NCBI GenBank assembly: GCA_910578885.1
Contig: CAJTSH010000050.1
Location: 1 to 19,483, forward strand
DNA: 19,483 bases
Reading direction: 5' to 3'
Origin: an uncultured Lachnospiraceae bacterium
Lineage (GTDB): Bacteria > Bacillota > Clostridia > Lachnospirales > Lachnospiraceae
Positions within the stretch are counted from its first letter, which is position 1. Every line of letters starts with the position of its first letter. Under the pieces are notes generated by a model. The model had not been told where the DNA came from, did no database searches, and worked only from the letters and a program-made list of their open reading frames with translations. This document shows positions 6,810 to 15,020 of the stretch, one piece after another. The position numbers were made by a program, and so were the translations under genes.

Positions 6810-6828
6810 ATGAAGGGAGTGTGATTGC

Positions 6829-7152
6829 ATGGTATTTAATACGGGCGCAGCTCTTTTGGATGCGGTAGTTCTTGCGGCTGTGTCAAGAGAAGAGGATGGT
6901 ACTTACGGCTATAAGATAACTCAGGATGTAAGAAAAGCAATCGAGGTTTCCGAGTCCACCTTGTATCCGGTGTTAAGGAGGCTGCAAAAGGATAGTTGTC
7001 TGGAAACGTATGACGTGGAGTGCGGCGGAAGGAATCGGCGTTATTACAAAATAACGGAGACCGGAGAGAATCAGTTAAATCTATACAAACAGGAGTGGAA
7101 AATATATTCTTCGAAAATATCGGCAATGTTTTCGGGAGAGGAGATAGTATGA
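6829..7152 (+). CDS. PadR-family transcriptional regulator
   Basis: 107 aa winged-helix repressor of the short PadR type. LLDAVVLAAVSREEDGTYGY (9-28) and the recognition-helix region SESTLYPVLRRLQKDSCLET (41-60), then the wing NRRYYKITETGENQL (69-83), are the diagnostic segments. The start has a clear AAGGGAGTG site. It is first in a three-gene cassette, PadR then DUF1700 then DUF4097, common in Firmicutes. The regulator usually represses the two membrane/envelope genes behind it and itself. The stop overlaps the next ATG by four bases (ATGA). Confidence 0.9.
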   Translation: MVFNTGAALLDAVVLAAVSREEDGTYGYKITQDVRKAIEVSESTLYPVLRRLQKDSCLETYDVECGGRNRRYYKITETGENQLNLYKQEWKIYSSKISAMFSGEEIV

Positions 7153-7886
7153 ATCGACAAGAGTTTATGAAGAGGCTGGAGGAACTGTTAAGCGGTATTT
7201 CCCCAGAGGAAAGAGAAGAAGCCCTTGCGTATTACAGAAATTACTTTGAGGATGCAGGGGTGGAAAATGAAGAAAAAGTTCTTCGGGAACTGGAATCCCC
7301 GGAGAAGCTGGCAGAATCTATACGGGCAGGCCTGCAGGAGGACGGCGTATATGCGCAGCCTGTAGTTCTTGAAAAAAGTGAGTATGAACAAGACCAAAAC
7401 ACGCAGAAACAAAATATGCAGAACCAAAGCGCGCAGAATCAAAATGAGCGCCGGCAGAATGCATACAATCAGGGAATGTCCCGCACGGCACAGCCGGCAG
7501 GCGGAAATCAGGGGACAGACGATAATACCGCATTGATTGTGGTACTCGTTGTAGTTGCAGTTGTCACCAGTCCTATTTGGCTGGGATTGTTAAGCGGTAT
7601 TTTTGGAATGCTGGTCGGAGCTTTTTGCGCTTTGCTTGGGATTACCATTGGTTTTCTGGTTGGCGGTATCGCCTGTGTCGGAGTCGGAATTTCTTATTTT
7701 TGCGTTGCGGATATTTCGCTTGGGTTTTTGTCGCTGGGCTGTGGAAGTCTGTTAATCGCTGCCGGTCTTCTTGCCTTGCTGCTGTTGGTACAGTTTTGCG
7801 GAAGATTTCTCCCTTGGGTGATTCGTGGGATTGTCCATCTTTTCCGGAGCATCTTTCACAGTAATAGAAAGGAGCAGAGAGTATGA
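7149..7886 (+). CDS. DUF1700-family membrane protein
   Basis: 245 aa from the ATG at 7149, which overlaps the PadR stop (ATGA) and follows GGAGAGGAGA. Residues 1-62 form the DUF1700 domain: MNRQEFMKRLEELLSGISPE, then EALAYYRNYFEDAG and a Glu-rich helix ending SPEKLAESIRAGL. Residues about 80-125 are a low-complexity Gln/Asn linker built from imprecise QN-rich repeats, and about 127-215 are hydrophobic with several membrane segments (starting TALIVVLVVVAVVTSPIW). The protein probably sits in the cytoplasmic membrane with its N-terminal domain in the cytoplasm. The stop overlaps the DUF4097 start by four bases, so the two proteins are likely made in step and may form a complex. Molecular function is not established for the family; roles in envelope stress have been proposed. 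Confidence 0.85.
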   Translation: MNRQEFMKRLEELLSGISPEEREEALAYYRNYFEDAGVENEEKVLRELESPEKLAESIRAGLQEDGVYAQPVVLEKSEYEQDQNTQKQNMQNQSAQNQNERRQNAYNQGMSRTAQPAGGNQGTDDNTALIVVLVVVAVVTSPIWLGLLSGIFGMLVGAFCALLGITIGFLVGGIACVGVGISYFCVADISLGFLSLGCGSLLIAAGLLALLLLVQFCGRFLPWVIRGIVHLFRSIFHSNRKEQRV

Positions 7887-8863
7887 AGACATTTACAAAG
7901 GTATGTTTGATTCTTGCCGGTACGCTTGCCGGGGTCGGTGTGATTTTTTGTATTATTGGAGGGGCTATGGGTGCATCTTTTGGCAAAATGGGAAATGTAA
8001 GCCGTACTGATTGGGGTATTGGATGGCTGGATATCGCCAGTGATTGGTTTAGCTGGGATGAAGATGATTTTGAGGAATTTGAAGATTATTTATCCGAAGA
8101 TTTACCGGTTACTTCCATTGAAAATAGCGATGGCGCGGCGACTTATGCATATGGTGCGGATGAAATTAAGAATATAAGTAATCTGGATATCGATATCAAA
8201 GCGGGATCGTTAAAGATTCTTGAGTCGGAGGATGAGCAGATTCGTTTGATAGTAGATGCAAACGGAGGAAGCGTAAAACAGGGAATAAACGGTTCCACCC
8301 TTACGGTGAAGGATACAACGAAGGGACTCTTTGGTGGATGGGGACTTTTCGGATGGAGAAACAAAGGGGTAAAAGTAGTGCTGTATCTTCCGGCAGATAT
8401 GACCTTTGAGCAGATTGAAATAGATGTGAGTGCCGGAGAGGTCAATACAATAGGAAGTGAGTTGACTGCCAAGGATGCGGATTTAAGCGTCGATGCAGGT
8501 TCTCTCAAGGTTGGCGTGTTAAATGTCAGCAGGAAATTAGAGGCGAATACAGGCGCCGGAGAAGTGAAGATCGGTGATCTTACGGCAGAGGAAGCGGAAC
8601 TGGACTGCGGCGTGGGAGAGATGGACATTCAGGGTACGATTTCGGGCAATATTAAGGCGGACTGCGGCGTGGGCGAGTTGAATATAACCTTGTATGGAGA
8701 GGAAGAAAGCTTTAACTACGTTCTTGACTGCGGCTTAGGAGATGTGAGAATCGGAAGTTCTTCCTATACTTCGCTCGGTAAAAAGAAAAAAATTGATAAT
8801 AATGCAGAAAAAACAATGAATTTAGATTGTGGAGTGGGCTCAATTAAGGTAAAATATAGATAG
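7883..8863 (+). CDS. DUF4097 beta-strand-repeat (adhesin-like) protein, membrane anchored
   Basis: 326 aa. An N-terminal hydrophobic segment (about 5-32) is a signal anchor, followed by an acidic stretch (58-73, rich in D/E/F/W). The rest is a repetitive beta-helix-like domain: short strands recur with DCGVG or related turns at residues 241, 260, 282 and 315, and looser copies (SAGE 183, DAGS 204, GAGE 224). This regular beta-strand repeat is typical of DUF4097 proteins, thought to face the outside of the membrane. It is translationally coupled to the DUF1700 gene (ATGA overlap). The anchor lacks a lipobox cysteine. The exact role is unknown; sensing or scaffolding at the envelope is inferred from partners of the family. 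Confidence 0.85.
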   Translation: MKTFTKVCLILAGTLAGVGVIFCIIGGAMGASFGKMGNVSRTDWGIGWLDIASDWFSWDEDDFEEFEDYLSEDLPVTSIENSDGAATYAYGADEIKNISNLDIDIKAGSLKILESEDEQIRLIVDANGGSVKQGINGSTLTVKDTTKGLFGGWGLFGWRNKGVKVVLYLPADMTFEQIEIDVSAGEVNTIGSELTAKDADLSVDAGSLKVGVLNVSRKLEANTGAGEVKIGDLTAEEAELDCGVGEMDIQGTISGNIKADCGVGELNITLYGEEESFNYVLDCGLGDVRIGSSSYTSLGKKKKIDNNAEKTMNLDCGVGSIKVKYR

Positions 8864-8906
8864 AGGTTTTGCTAATCTCAAATCCAGATAAAGGAGCAGT
8901 CTACTT

Positions 8907-10994
8907 ATGGAGAAAATTCCACGACAAAAAATACATCTGGTGCCATTTGACCAGATTGCGGGTTTTGATGTAAGACCTGGGTTTTATGATATTTACGGAG
9001 CGACAGCAATTCCTGGCGGGGTGAATTTTACGATTCACTCCAATCAGGCGACATCCTGTGAACTGCTCCTGTTCCACCGAAGGGAACAGGAGCCGTTTGC
9101 GGTTTTAAAATTCCCGGAACATTACCGTATCGGAAATGTTTATTCCATGATTGTTTTCCAATTGAATATTGAAGAGTTTGAGTATGCTTATCGGATGGAC
9201 GGTCCCTATGAACCGGAGAAAGGGATTATTTTCAACAAGAACAAATATCTGCTGGATCCATATGCCAAGGCAGTAACCGGACAAAGTGTCTGGGGAAGAA
9301 GGCCTCAGATGACCTGTTATAAAGCGCGGGTGGTGAAGGATGACTTTGATTGGGGAGTTTTTAAGCAGCCCTTGATTCCGATGGAGGATCTGATTATTTA
9401 CGAGCTGCACGTCAGAGGATTTACTATGATGGACGGCAGTATTACGACGGTTCCCGGAACTTTTGCGGCATTGCTTGAGAAGCTTCCTTATTTAAAAGAG
9501 CTTGGCGTTAATGCGGTGGAACTCATGCCGATTTTTGAATTCGATGAGGTAAAGGACCGCAGAGAATATAAGGGAAAAGAGCTTTTGGATTATTGGGGAT
9601 ATAATTCCGTTAGCTTTTTTGCACCCAATACCAGCTATTCGGCAGGTGTGGAATATAACAGAGAGGGAAATGAACTAAAACAGTTGATAAAGATTTTCAA
9701 TGAGAACGGAATTGAGGTCATTTTAGATGTGGTATTCAATCATACCGCAGAGGGAAATGAAAACGGACCTTTCTTCTCCTTTAAAGGAATCGACAACAAT
9801 ATCTATTACATGCTGACGCCGGATGGTTTTTATTATAATTACAGCGGATGTGGTAACACCCTAAACTGTAATCACCCCATTGTGCAGCAGATGATACTCG
9901 AATGTCTGCGTTACTGGGTAACTACATACAGAGTCAATGGATTTCGGTTCGATCTGGCGTCTATTTTAGGAAGAAATGAGGACGGAACGCCGATGAGCAA
10001 GCCGCCGCTTCTGCAGAGCCTTGCTTTTGACCCGATTCTTGGAAATGTAAAGCTGATTGCCGAGGCATGGGATGCCGGCGGATTATATCAGGTAGGAAGC
10101 TTTCCGTCATGGAGCCGTTTTGCTGAGTGGAACGGCAAATACCGGGACGATCTGCGCAGTTTCCTAAAGGGAGACGAAGGAATGGTAGGAGCCGCTGCGG
10201 CGAGGATTACAGGTTCGTTGGATCTGTACAATCCGGAGGTGCGGGGGAGAAATGCATCAGTGAATTTCCTGACCTGTCATGACGGATTTACTCTGTATGA
10301 CCTGTATTCTTACAACCAAAAGCATAATGAGGAAAACGGTTGGGATAATACGGACGGCGCGAATGACAACAGAAGCTGGAACTGCGGCGTGGAGGGCGAG
10401 ACTACCGACGAAGAAATTTTGAAGCTCCGCAGGCGTCTGGTTCGGAATGCCTGCGCGGTGCTGCTTGCGAGCAGAGGGACGCCGATGTTTTTTGCGGGGG
10501 ATGAGTTCTGCAATACCCAGTACGGAAATAACAATTCTTACTGTCAGGACAACGAAATTTCATGGCTGGATTGGTCAAGAAAAGAGCAGTTTGCAGAGAT
10601 TTTTGAATTCTTTAAATTTATGATTGCCTTTCGGAAGGAGCACACCGTTATTCGTAAGAGGACGCAGAGCTGTTCCGTAAACTTCCCGGAAATCAGTCTG
10701 CACGGACTGCATCCGTGGAATATTGATTACCACTGGAGTTCCAGAGTGGTCGGCGTCATGTTCGCCGGACGCAGTGAAGATTTATTGCAGAATGACATTG
10801 TATATCTGGCTGTCAATGCTTATTGGGAGGAGCAGACTTTCGAGCTTCCCCTGCTTCCGGCGGGAATGCGCTGGCGCGTTGCGGTCGATACCTGGCTGGA
10901 ATCCGGGCTGCCTGAGAACCCGGTCTACGTCGAAGATAAATGGATCCGTCTGCATCCTCGGAGCGTACAGATACTCGTGGTGGAGGAAGCATAA
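8907..10994 (+). CDS. glgX: Glycogen debranching enzyme, GH13 isoamylase/GlgX type
   Basis: 695 aa, normal for GlgX. An N-terminal beta-sandwich (about 18-105, CBM48-like) precedes the TIM barrel. The conserved GH13 regions are intact: DVVFNHTAEGNE (274-285), nucleophile D349 in NGFRFDLAS, acid/base E386 in LIAEAWDAGG, and the transition-state Asp D459 in FLTCHDGFTLYDL. GDEFCNTQYGNNNSY is the usual C-terminal barrel motif. It hydrolyses alpha-1,6 branches of glycogen-like glucans. The start has AAGGAG 12 nt upstream. It follows the DUF4097 gene by only 43 nt without a terminator, so it may be transcribed from the PadR promoter, an unexpected pairing. The stop is one base from the end of the convergent ECF gene, with no terminator between. 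Confidence 0.92.
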   Translation: MEKIPRQKIHLVPFDQIAGFDVRPGFYDIYGATAIPGGVNFTIHSNQATSCELLLFHRREQEPFAVLKFPEHYRIGNVYSMIVFQLNIEEFEYAYRMDGPYEPEKGIIFNKNKYLLDPYAKAVTGQSVWGRRPQMTCYKARVVKDDFDWGVFKQPLIPMEDLIIYELHVRGFTMMDGSITTVPGTFAALLEKLPYLKELGVNAVELMPIFEFDEVKDRREYKGKELLDYWGYNSVSFFAPNTSYSAGVEYNREGNELKQLIKIFNENGIEVILDVVFNHTAEGNENGPFFSFKGIDNNIYYMLTPDGFYYNYSGCGNTLNCNHPIVQQMILECLRYWVTTYRVNGFRFDLASILGRNEDGTPMSKPPLLQSLAFDPILGNVKLIAEAWDAGGLYQVGSFPSWSRFAEWNGKYRDDLRSFLKGDEGMVGAAAARITGSLDLYNPEVRGRNASVNFLTCHDGFTLYDLYSYNQKHNEENGWDNTDGANDNRSWNCGVEGETTDEEILKLRRRLVRNACAVLLASRGTPMFFAGDEFCNTQYGNNNSYCQDNEISWLDWSRKEQFAEIFEFFKFMIAFRKEHTVIRKRTQSCSVNFPEISLHGLHPWNIDYHWSSRVVGVMFAGRSEDLLQNDIVYLAVNAYWEEQTFELPLLPAGMRWRVAVDTWLESGLPENPVYVEDKWIRLHPRSVQILVVEEA

Positions 10995-10995
10995 T

Positions 10996-11562
10996 TTATG
11001 CTGCGATCCATTTTCGGATATCTTCAAGCTGTGAGAGAATAGGAAGCAGCAGAAGGCTTATGATAATGCCGACAACGCCTTGAAGGATATTAAACGGAAT
11101 TCCGGTCGCAGAGGCTGCGAAAGCTGCGGCAAGAGCGATTCTGGTAAACGTACCGTTTGCAAAAACCGTAACGAGCGCTTCATACAGAAAATATCCGATG
11201 ACCATGACTGCTTCGCCCACAAGACCGCCGAGGATGATACTGACGGGACGCGTATATTTGCCCTTGAAGGCGTGCCGGAGTTTGTGGAAAAGCAGTCCGG
11301 CAATCAATGCAGTCAGAGCTTTGATGACGAGGGTTGCAGGAGCCCAAGAGATATAACCGGAGAAAATATCGGCAAACATAGAGCCGATTCCGGCAGAGAG
11401 GGCTCCGGCAGCCGGACCGAGGATGATGCCGCAGAGCAGTACCAGACCGTCGCCCATATGAATGTATCCAAAGGTTGGTGTCTGGAATTTGATAATCATG
11501 GTAGCAACACAGGTAAATGCTGCCATCAGTGCTGAAATTACAAGCTTCTTTGTGTTTTCCAT
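10996..11562 (-). CDS. ECF transporter substrate-binding (S) component
   Basis: 188 aa, about six transmembrane helices. GYIHMGDGLVLLCGIILGP (residues 32-50) and GSMFADIFSGYISWAPATLV with KALTALIAGLL are the hallmark of the ECF-type S-component family related to riboflavin/hydroxymethylpyrimidine-type transporters. S components bind a vitamin or precursor in the membrane and dock onto a shared EcfA/A'/T energising module, which is not encoded here. The substrate cannot be deduced, and no known riboswitch was recognised upstream. The ATG at 11562-11560 has no close ribosome binding site; the nearest (AAAGGAGA) is 26 nt upstream beyond a hairpin, and no alternative start codon is in frame in between. 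Confidence 0.85.
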   Translation of the reverse strand: MENTKKLVISALMAAFTCVATMIIKFQTPTFGYIHMGDGLVLLCGIILGPAAGALSAGIGSMFADIFSGYISWAPATLVIKALTALIAGLLFHKLRHAFKGKYTRPVSIILGGLVGEAVMVIGYFLYEALVTVFANGTFTRIALAAAFAASATGIPFNILQGVVGIIISLLLLPILSQLEDIRKWIAA

Positions 11563-11572
11563 AGCGTTTCTT

Positions 11573-11596
11573 GCCGGATGAGCCGGCGTCTCCTTT
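11573..11596 (-). promoter_or_regulatory. Hairpin between Shine-Dalgarno and start codon of the ECF S gene
   Basis: On the minus strand: AAAGGAGA (11596-11589), then GCCGG-CTCAT-CCGGC (11587-11573), then 10 nt, then ATG (11562). The 5-bp GC stem may fold out and bring the distant Shine-Dalgarno closer to the start, giving an effective spacing of about 12 nt. Confidence 0.45.
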
Positions 11597-11673
11597 CTTT
11601 CTATGAAATAAGAAGTGCGGGAAGATGCAGACTTCTGATTTCAATATCTTATGTTCGTTCTGCTTATCATATG

Positions 11674-11690
11674 AGAAAAGTGTCTTTTCT
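11674..11690. repeat. Perfect dyad AGAAAAG-tgt-CTTTTCT in the ECF/CapA divergent region
   Basis: A 7-bp inverted repeat with a 3-nt centre, about midway between the divergent ECF (start 11562) and CapA (start 11759) genes. It could be an operator serving both or a hairpin. No clear promoter pair could be fixed in this gap; TTCACA with a TTATAT 18 nt downstream on the minus strand (about 11738-11709) is a weak candidate. Confidence 0.35.
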
Positions 11691-11758
11691 GAAATGTCCA
11701 GTTTATATAAAGATAACCATGCCAGTTTTGTGAATTGGCTAAATATAGGAGGAGTCCA

Positions 11759-12970
11759 ATGAAAAAACATGTAATCGTTACAATAGGTGTGCTTCTGGTG
11801 TTTTCCGTTCTGCTGGCGGGACTGTTTATATGGAGAAGCAGAATGGATGCGGGAGATTCCGCAAATCCCCCGGTTCAGGAAGGAAATGTAAATGATACAC
11901 TGTCCGATGGAAAACAAGACGGGAGTGATTCAGAAACTATGTGGGGTACGGAACATACACAGAATATACAGGAAATATCGGGTACGGAGAATACCTTGGA
12001 AAAGGAAGAAACGGATATGCCAATTACGATGATATTTGCGGGAGATGTACTGTTTCGTTCTTATTTCAGAGAGCATTATCCGTCCGAGGGAATCGGCTGT
12101 GCGATATCAAATGATCTTCTGGATTCGTTTGTGAATGCGGATCTTGCGATGGTAAATCAGGAATTTCCGTTTAGTACCAGAGGCGTACCGATGGAAGGGA
12201 AGCAGTACACGTTCCGCATAGACCCATCTTATGTTACGGCACTGAATGATCTTGGAATTGATATTGTCACGCTGGCGAATAATCATGTTCTGGACTACGG
12301 AAAAGATGCGTTAAAAGATACCTTTACCACACTGGATGAGGCGGGAATCCGTTATGCGGGAGCAGGTGAGAGCAAGGAGCGCGCAGAAGAATTACAGACT
12401 TTTGAAATTAATGGGAAGACGATTGGAATTCTGGCTGCCTCCAGAGTGATTCCGGTGGTGGAGTGGAATGTGGAAAACGAGGTTCCGGGTGTATTTACCA
12501 CTTATGACGGTACGGCGCTCTGCGAAGCGATTCAAAAGGCAAAGGAATGCTGTGATTTTGTGGCGGTCTATGTGCACTGGGGCGTGGAATACAAAGAGTA
12601 TCCGGAAGAATATCAGAGGGTTTTAGCGAAGCAGTATATTGATTCCGGTGCGGATTTCGTAGTGGGAACTCATACACACTGCTTACAGGGCATTGAATAC
12701 TATAATGGAAAGCCGATTTTCTATGGACTGGGAAATTTTGGGTTTGGCGCAGGAATAGAAAGAACGCTTGCTATACATGTGACAATTTTGCCGGACGGAA
12801 ACGTGGAATATATGCTGATACCGGCGAAGGCGGTCAACGGCTGTACCGTTCGGATGGAGGAGGAAGAAGGGCGGATGCTTTACCGCTATATGGAAGAGAT
12901 TTCCGAAGGGATTGCGGTGGAGGCACAAGGCGTTGTTTCTCAGAAGGAGCAGCTTGGTAACGGCTCATGA
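11759..12970 (+). CDS. CapA-family (PGA_cap) metallophosphatase-like protein, membrane anchored
   Basis: 403 aa from the ATG at 11759, with AGGAGG six nt before it; the in-frame ATG at 11735 lacks a site. Residues 1-25 are an uncleaved-looking signal anchor (KKHVIVTIGVLLVFSVLLAG), then a Ser/Glu/Thr-rich spacer (30-86) and the CapA domain (88-about 380). Metal-site-type motifs are visible: IFAGDVLF (92-99), VNQEFPF (132-138), TLANNHVLDYG (171-181), VHWGVEY (272-278), GTHTHCLQ (303-310) and FYGLGNFGFG (321-330). CapA proteins belong to the calcineurin-like superfamily. Some take part in poly-gamma-glutamate capsule synthesis, but capB/capC are absent here, so the role is open. An S8 protease gene follows 97 nt downstream in the same direction. 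Confidence 0.85.
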   Translation: MKKHVIVTIGVLLVFSVLLAGLFIWRSRMDAGDSANPPVQEGNVNDTLSDGKQDGSDSETMWGTEHTQNIQEISGTENTLEKEETDMPITMIFAGDVLFRSYFREHYPSEGIGCAISNDLLDSFVNADLAMVNQEFPFSTRGVPMEGKQYTFRIDPSYVTALNDLGIDIVTLANNHVLDYGKDALKDTFTTLDEAGIRYAGAGESKERAEELQTFEINGKTIGILAASRVIPVVEWNVENEVPGVFTTYDGTALCEAIQKAKECCDFVAVYVHWGVEYKEYPEEYQRVLAKQYIDSGADFVVGTHTHCLQGIEYYNGKPIFYGLGNFGFGAGIERTLAIHVTILPDGNVEYMLIPAKAVNGCTVRMEEEEGRMLYRYMEEISEGIAVEAQGVVSQKEQLGNGS

Positions 12971-13067
12971 ATCTGACTTGCCTAAGGGGCAGTAATGGAA
13001 GCATGTTTTGGCACCAGAATCCAAGATTGGAATATATAAAATTAGAATATAAAATGCGGGTAATGAA

Positions 13068-14852
13068 ATGGACAGTTCGAAACGCGAAAATCTGTTGAAT
13101 CTAGCTTTGGACGCGACACAAGAGGAACGTGAGAAATCTCTGGAATTGAATGTGGGATATTCTTTGGAGGATCGTACATGGGATGTGATTGTGAAATATT
13201 CAGGAAGCCTTTCGGAATTGGAAGAAACGTTTCCGCAGATGCAGATTGTAGAGCTGAGCAATGAGTATGCAATTATAACATTACCGCAGTACCTGATGGA
13301 CGCCTTGTCTGCAAGAATAGAAATTGAGTATATCGAGAAACCGAAGCGTCTCTTTTTTTCAGTGGCGCAGGGAATCCGTTCTTCTTGCATCACCCCGTTA
13401 TACGGCTCGGATTTCAGGTTGAGCGGAAGGAATTGCCTGGTCTGTATCATTGACAGCGGCATCGACTATTTTCATCCGGATTTCAGGAATCCGAACGGAA
13501 CGACGCGGATTGCTTATCTCTGGGATCAGACCATAGCTCCGAGAACATCTGACGGGACGGAGGAAGAAGAGTCTGATTGGCAGCCGCCGGAGGGCTATCG
13601 AAGTGGTGTAGAGTTTAATGAAGCACAGATTAATCTGGCATTGCAGCAGGCGACGAGGCAGGAGGCATATCGCATTTGCCCCTCGACAGACAGCAGCGGA
13701 CACGGAACTCATGTGGCAGGAATCGCCGCGGGAAACGGGCGGGGTTCCGATGGGCAGTATCGGGGTGTGGCATATGAGAGCACTTTGCTTGTAGTGAAGC
13801 TGGGAACACCGCGGGCAGATTCGTTTCCGCGGACGACAGAGCTGATGCAGGCGGTGGATTATGCGATACGCAAGGCGAGGCAGATGCAGATGCCTGCAGC
13901 TATCAACATCAGCATTGGAAATAACTATGGCTCCCATGACGGAACCTCTCTTTTGGAGACTTTTTTATCGGATATTGCAAATTACTGGAAAACGTCCATT
14001 ATAGTGGGAACCGGAAACGAGGGGGCTGCAAGGGGGCATACGGAGGGGCGCTTTACTGAAACAGTGCCGGCGACTCAGACGACGGAGCTTCTGGTAGCGG
14101 AATATGAGACAGCTTTGAGCCTTCAGATATGGAAGTCTTATTCGGATACGATTGGAATCACTCTTGTTCATCCGAACGGAAAAGTGATAGGCGTAATCCG
14201 GCAGGAACAGGGAGTTCAGCGGTTTACAATTGAGGGAACAGAGCTCTTGGTCTACTTTGGGGAACCAAGCCCTTACAGCCCGTATCAGGAAATTTATGTA
14301 GATTTCATTCCCGTGAGGAATTATATTGACAGCGGCGTCTGGAAAATACAACTGACTGCCGAGCATATTGTCTATGGCATTTATAATATGTGGCTGCCGT
14401 CTTCTTCTGTGATAAGCAGTTCTACGGGGTTTGCAAAACCTACGGAAGACATTACCCTGACGATTCCTTCAACTGCCGAGAAGGTGATTTCGATTGGGGC
14501 ATATGATTCCGATTATAATCAGTATGCCGCCTTTTCCGGCAGAGGTTATACCAGACAGACAAACCAGATTAAGCCGGATATTGCAGCTCCGGGCGTAGAT
14601 ATCACGTCGGCGGCGCCGGGAGGAGGATATGTGGCAAAGTCCGGTACGTCTATGGCGGCGCCGTTTGTGACCGGAGCGGCCGCTTTGATGATGGAGTGGG
14701 GGATTGTAAACGGAAATGATCCGTTTTTGTATGGGGAGAAGATGAAGGCATATCTGATTCGGGGGGCGCAGCGGCTGAGGGGATTTGAGGAGTGGCCGAA
14801 CCAGCAGCTTGGCTGGGGCGTGCTCTGCGTGCGGGATAGTTTGCCAGGGTAA
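13068..14852 (+). CDS. S8 (subtilisin-like) serine protease, Csp-like, without signal peptide
   Basis: 594 aa. The subtilase triad is complete: D129 in CIIDSGIDYFHPDF, H212 in SSGHGTHVAGIAAG, S528 in SGTSMAAPFVTGAA, with the oxyanion Asn N317 in GTGNEGA. Residues 1-95 resemble a subtilisin prodomain (YSLEDRTWDVIVKYSG, then a YAIITLP strand), and a jelly-roll-like insert (about 330-460) lies between Asn and Ser. This architecture is that of the Csp-type/S8 proteases of Clostridia, some of which process the germination hydrolase SleC; others have unknown substrates. Unlike the Csp pseudoproteases, nothing is missing. There is no signal peptide, so it acts in the cytoplasm, spore, or after non-classical export. 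The ribosome binding site before the ATG is weak (GCGGG). Confidence 0.85.
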   Translation: MDSSKRENLLNLALDATQEEREKSLELNVGYSLEDRTWDVIVKYSGSLSELEETFPQMQIVELSNEYAIITLPQYLMDALSARIEIEYIEKPKRLFFSVAQGIRSSCITPLYGSDFRLSGRNCLVCIIDSGIDYFHPDFRNPNGTTRIAYLWDQTIAPRTSDGTEEEESDWQPPEGYRSGVEFNEAQINLALQQATRQEAYRICPSTDSSGHGTHVAGIAAGNGRGSDGQYRGVAYESTLLVVKLGTPRADSFPRTTELMQAVDYAIRKARQMQMPAAINISIGNNYGSHDGTSLLETFLSDIANYWKTSIIVGTGNEGAARGHTEGRFTETVPATQTTELLVAEYETALSLQIWKSYSDTIGITLVHPNGKVIGVIRQEQGVQRFTIEGTELLVYFGEPSPYSPYQEIYVDFIPVRNYIDSGVWKIQLTAEHIVYGIYNMWLPSSSVISSSTGFAKPTEDITLTIPSTAEKVISIGAYDSDYNQYAAFSGRGYTRQTNQIKPDIAAPGVDITSAAPGGGYVAKSGTSMAAPFVTGAAALMMEWGIVNGNDPFLYGEKMKAYLIRGAQRLRGFEEWPNQQLGWGVLCVRDSLPG

Positions 14853-14965
14853 CAGCTGTTTTATAAAATTAGGTTGATGGGTGAAAAAAATATATAATAG
14901 TTTCCGATAGTAACAAAAAAGGATAATAGTAGTCGTACATTTTGGCTAAACGTAACAAACGAAAT

Positions 14966-15000
14966 ACTATAAGCTGATAGGTTATTTATCAGCCTATAGT
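14966..15000 (-). terminator. Probable terminator of the MBL/149-aa/4TM operon
   Basis: ACTATAAGCTGAT (14966-14978) and ATCAGCCTATAGT (14988-15000) pair with one mismatch over 13 bp, starting 21 bp beyond the 4TM gene stop. On the minus strand the stem runs into ATTTCGTTTGTT, a broken T-run, whereas the plus strand continues TGAAAAG. The rest of 14853-15020 shows nothing recognisable. Confidence 0.5.
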
Positions 15001-15020
15001 TGAAAAGAGATGCTACAGGT

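Noticed and set aside
7396..7470. Short tandem DNA repeats in the Gln/Asn linker of the DUF1700 protein as a phase-variable tract
   Set aside because: Repeats are imprecise and in frame; they look like a low-complexity linker rather than a slipping tract.
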